From positions 1-12,205 of the forward strand of contig JAPLIW010000727.1 in NCBI GenBank assembly GCA_026388915.1: a stretch of 12,205 nt of DNA. The letters are read 5' to 3'. Of the stretch, positions 12,126 through 12,205 are shown piece by piece. This stretch comes from Deltaproteobacteria bacterium. Lineage in GTDB: Bacteria; Desulfobacterota; SM23-61. The position numbers were made by a program, and so were the translations under genes. The notes beneath the pieces are model-generated. The model was given only the letters and a program-made list of their open reading frames with translations, ran no database searches and was not told where the DNA came from. Numbering within the stretch: position 1 is the stretch's first letter; each line of letters starts with the position of its first letter.

Positions 12126-12205
12126 ATGTCCGACGCCGCTTTAACTCGCAACCCCAAGAATCCCTTTCGCCAGGTCATCCGCGACCCGGTCCTCGTGGCT
12201 ACCCT
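12126..12205 (+). CDS. ABC transporter permease, N-terminus only (cut by window edge)
   Basis: The plus-strand ATG at 12126 opens a frame reading MSDAALTRNP, KNPFRQVIRDPVLVAT, and then leaves the window. A short polar N-terminus with NPFRxxxRDPxLV followed by the beginning of a hydrophobic run is what I expect of the fused inner-membrane permease that accompanies AfuA/FbpA-like binding proteins. The upstream binding-protein gene in the same direction supports this. An in-frame TAA lies 6 bases before the ATG, so no earlier start exists. No Shine-Dalgarno sequence is visible upstream, only an A+T-rich run. Only 26 residues can be seen, so the call rests mainly on context. Confidence 0.6.
   Translation, partial: MSDAALTRNPKNPFRQVIRDPVLVAT

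Noticed and set aside
12141..12205. A minus-strand frame ending in TAA that reads like a protein C-terminus (EDRVADDLAKGILGVAS)
   Set aside because: The opposite strand gives a better fit as the start of the permease expected after the binding protein; both cannot be coding here.

Overview
The window is a GC-rich bacterial chromosome segment with ordinary Gram-negative style genes and many short palindromic intergenic repeats. The gene content suggests a member of the former Deltaproteobacteria (Desulfobacterota-like), probably an anaerobe. The basis is a xerC-hslV-hslU cluster, an EF-G2-like GTPase followed by an LRV-type repeat protein, a MOSC-mogA pair, and a ferredoxin:thioredoxin-reductase-like protein fused to a rubredoxin-like domain. 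This placement is inference from gene families, not from a marker gene.

Layout. (1) 1-1980, minus strand: xerC, hslV and the first 54 codons of hslU, a classic recombinase/protease operon, with a repeat-derived inverted-repeat spacer between xerC and hslV. (2) 2045-5761, plus strand: an EF-G-like factor with an altered G domain, an alpha-helical repeat protein whose ribosome-binding region contains a hairpin, a MOSC protein and MogA. The last two overlap and both belong to molybdenum cofactor metabolism. (3) 5758-6697, minus strand: a Mut7-C/PIN-like RNase-family protein and a small coiled-coil protein, coupled by ATGA and driven by a promoter that predicts a leaderless mRNA. (4) 6727-6915: palindromic repeats. 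(5) 6946-8460, minus strand: a tight three-gene operon of a glutaredoxin-like protein, an FTR-catalytic/rubredoxin fusion and a LysE-family exporter. (6) 8545-8768: a MITE-like element with 32-bp perfect terminal inverted repeats. (7) 8859-10709, minus strand: GTP-type PEP carboxykinase whose 5' end has no convincing start codon; a one-base indel in a G5/C5 run is a plausible cause. (8) 10725-12205, plus strand: a periplasmic iron-type ABC substrate-binding protein and the first codons of its permease, separated by about 380 bases of hairpins, a G-quadruplex-type motif and a common CCGG-stem repeat.

How the genes work together. Three themes can be supported: proteolysis plus chromosome dimer resolution (HslUV, XerC), molybdenum cofactor handling (MOSC, MogA), and a ferredoxin-linked thiol relay (FTR-like plus glutaredoxin-like). 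No CRISPR array, tRNA, rRNA or phage module is visible. The most unusual items are the altered EF-G-like GTPase, the FTR-rubredoxin/glutaredoxin/LysE operon, and the rearranged-looking surroundings of the PEPCK gene.
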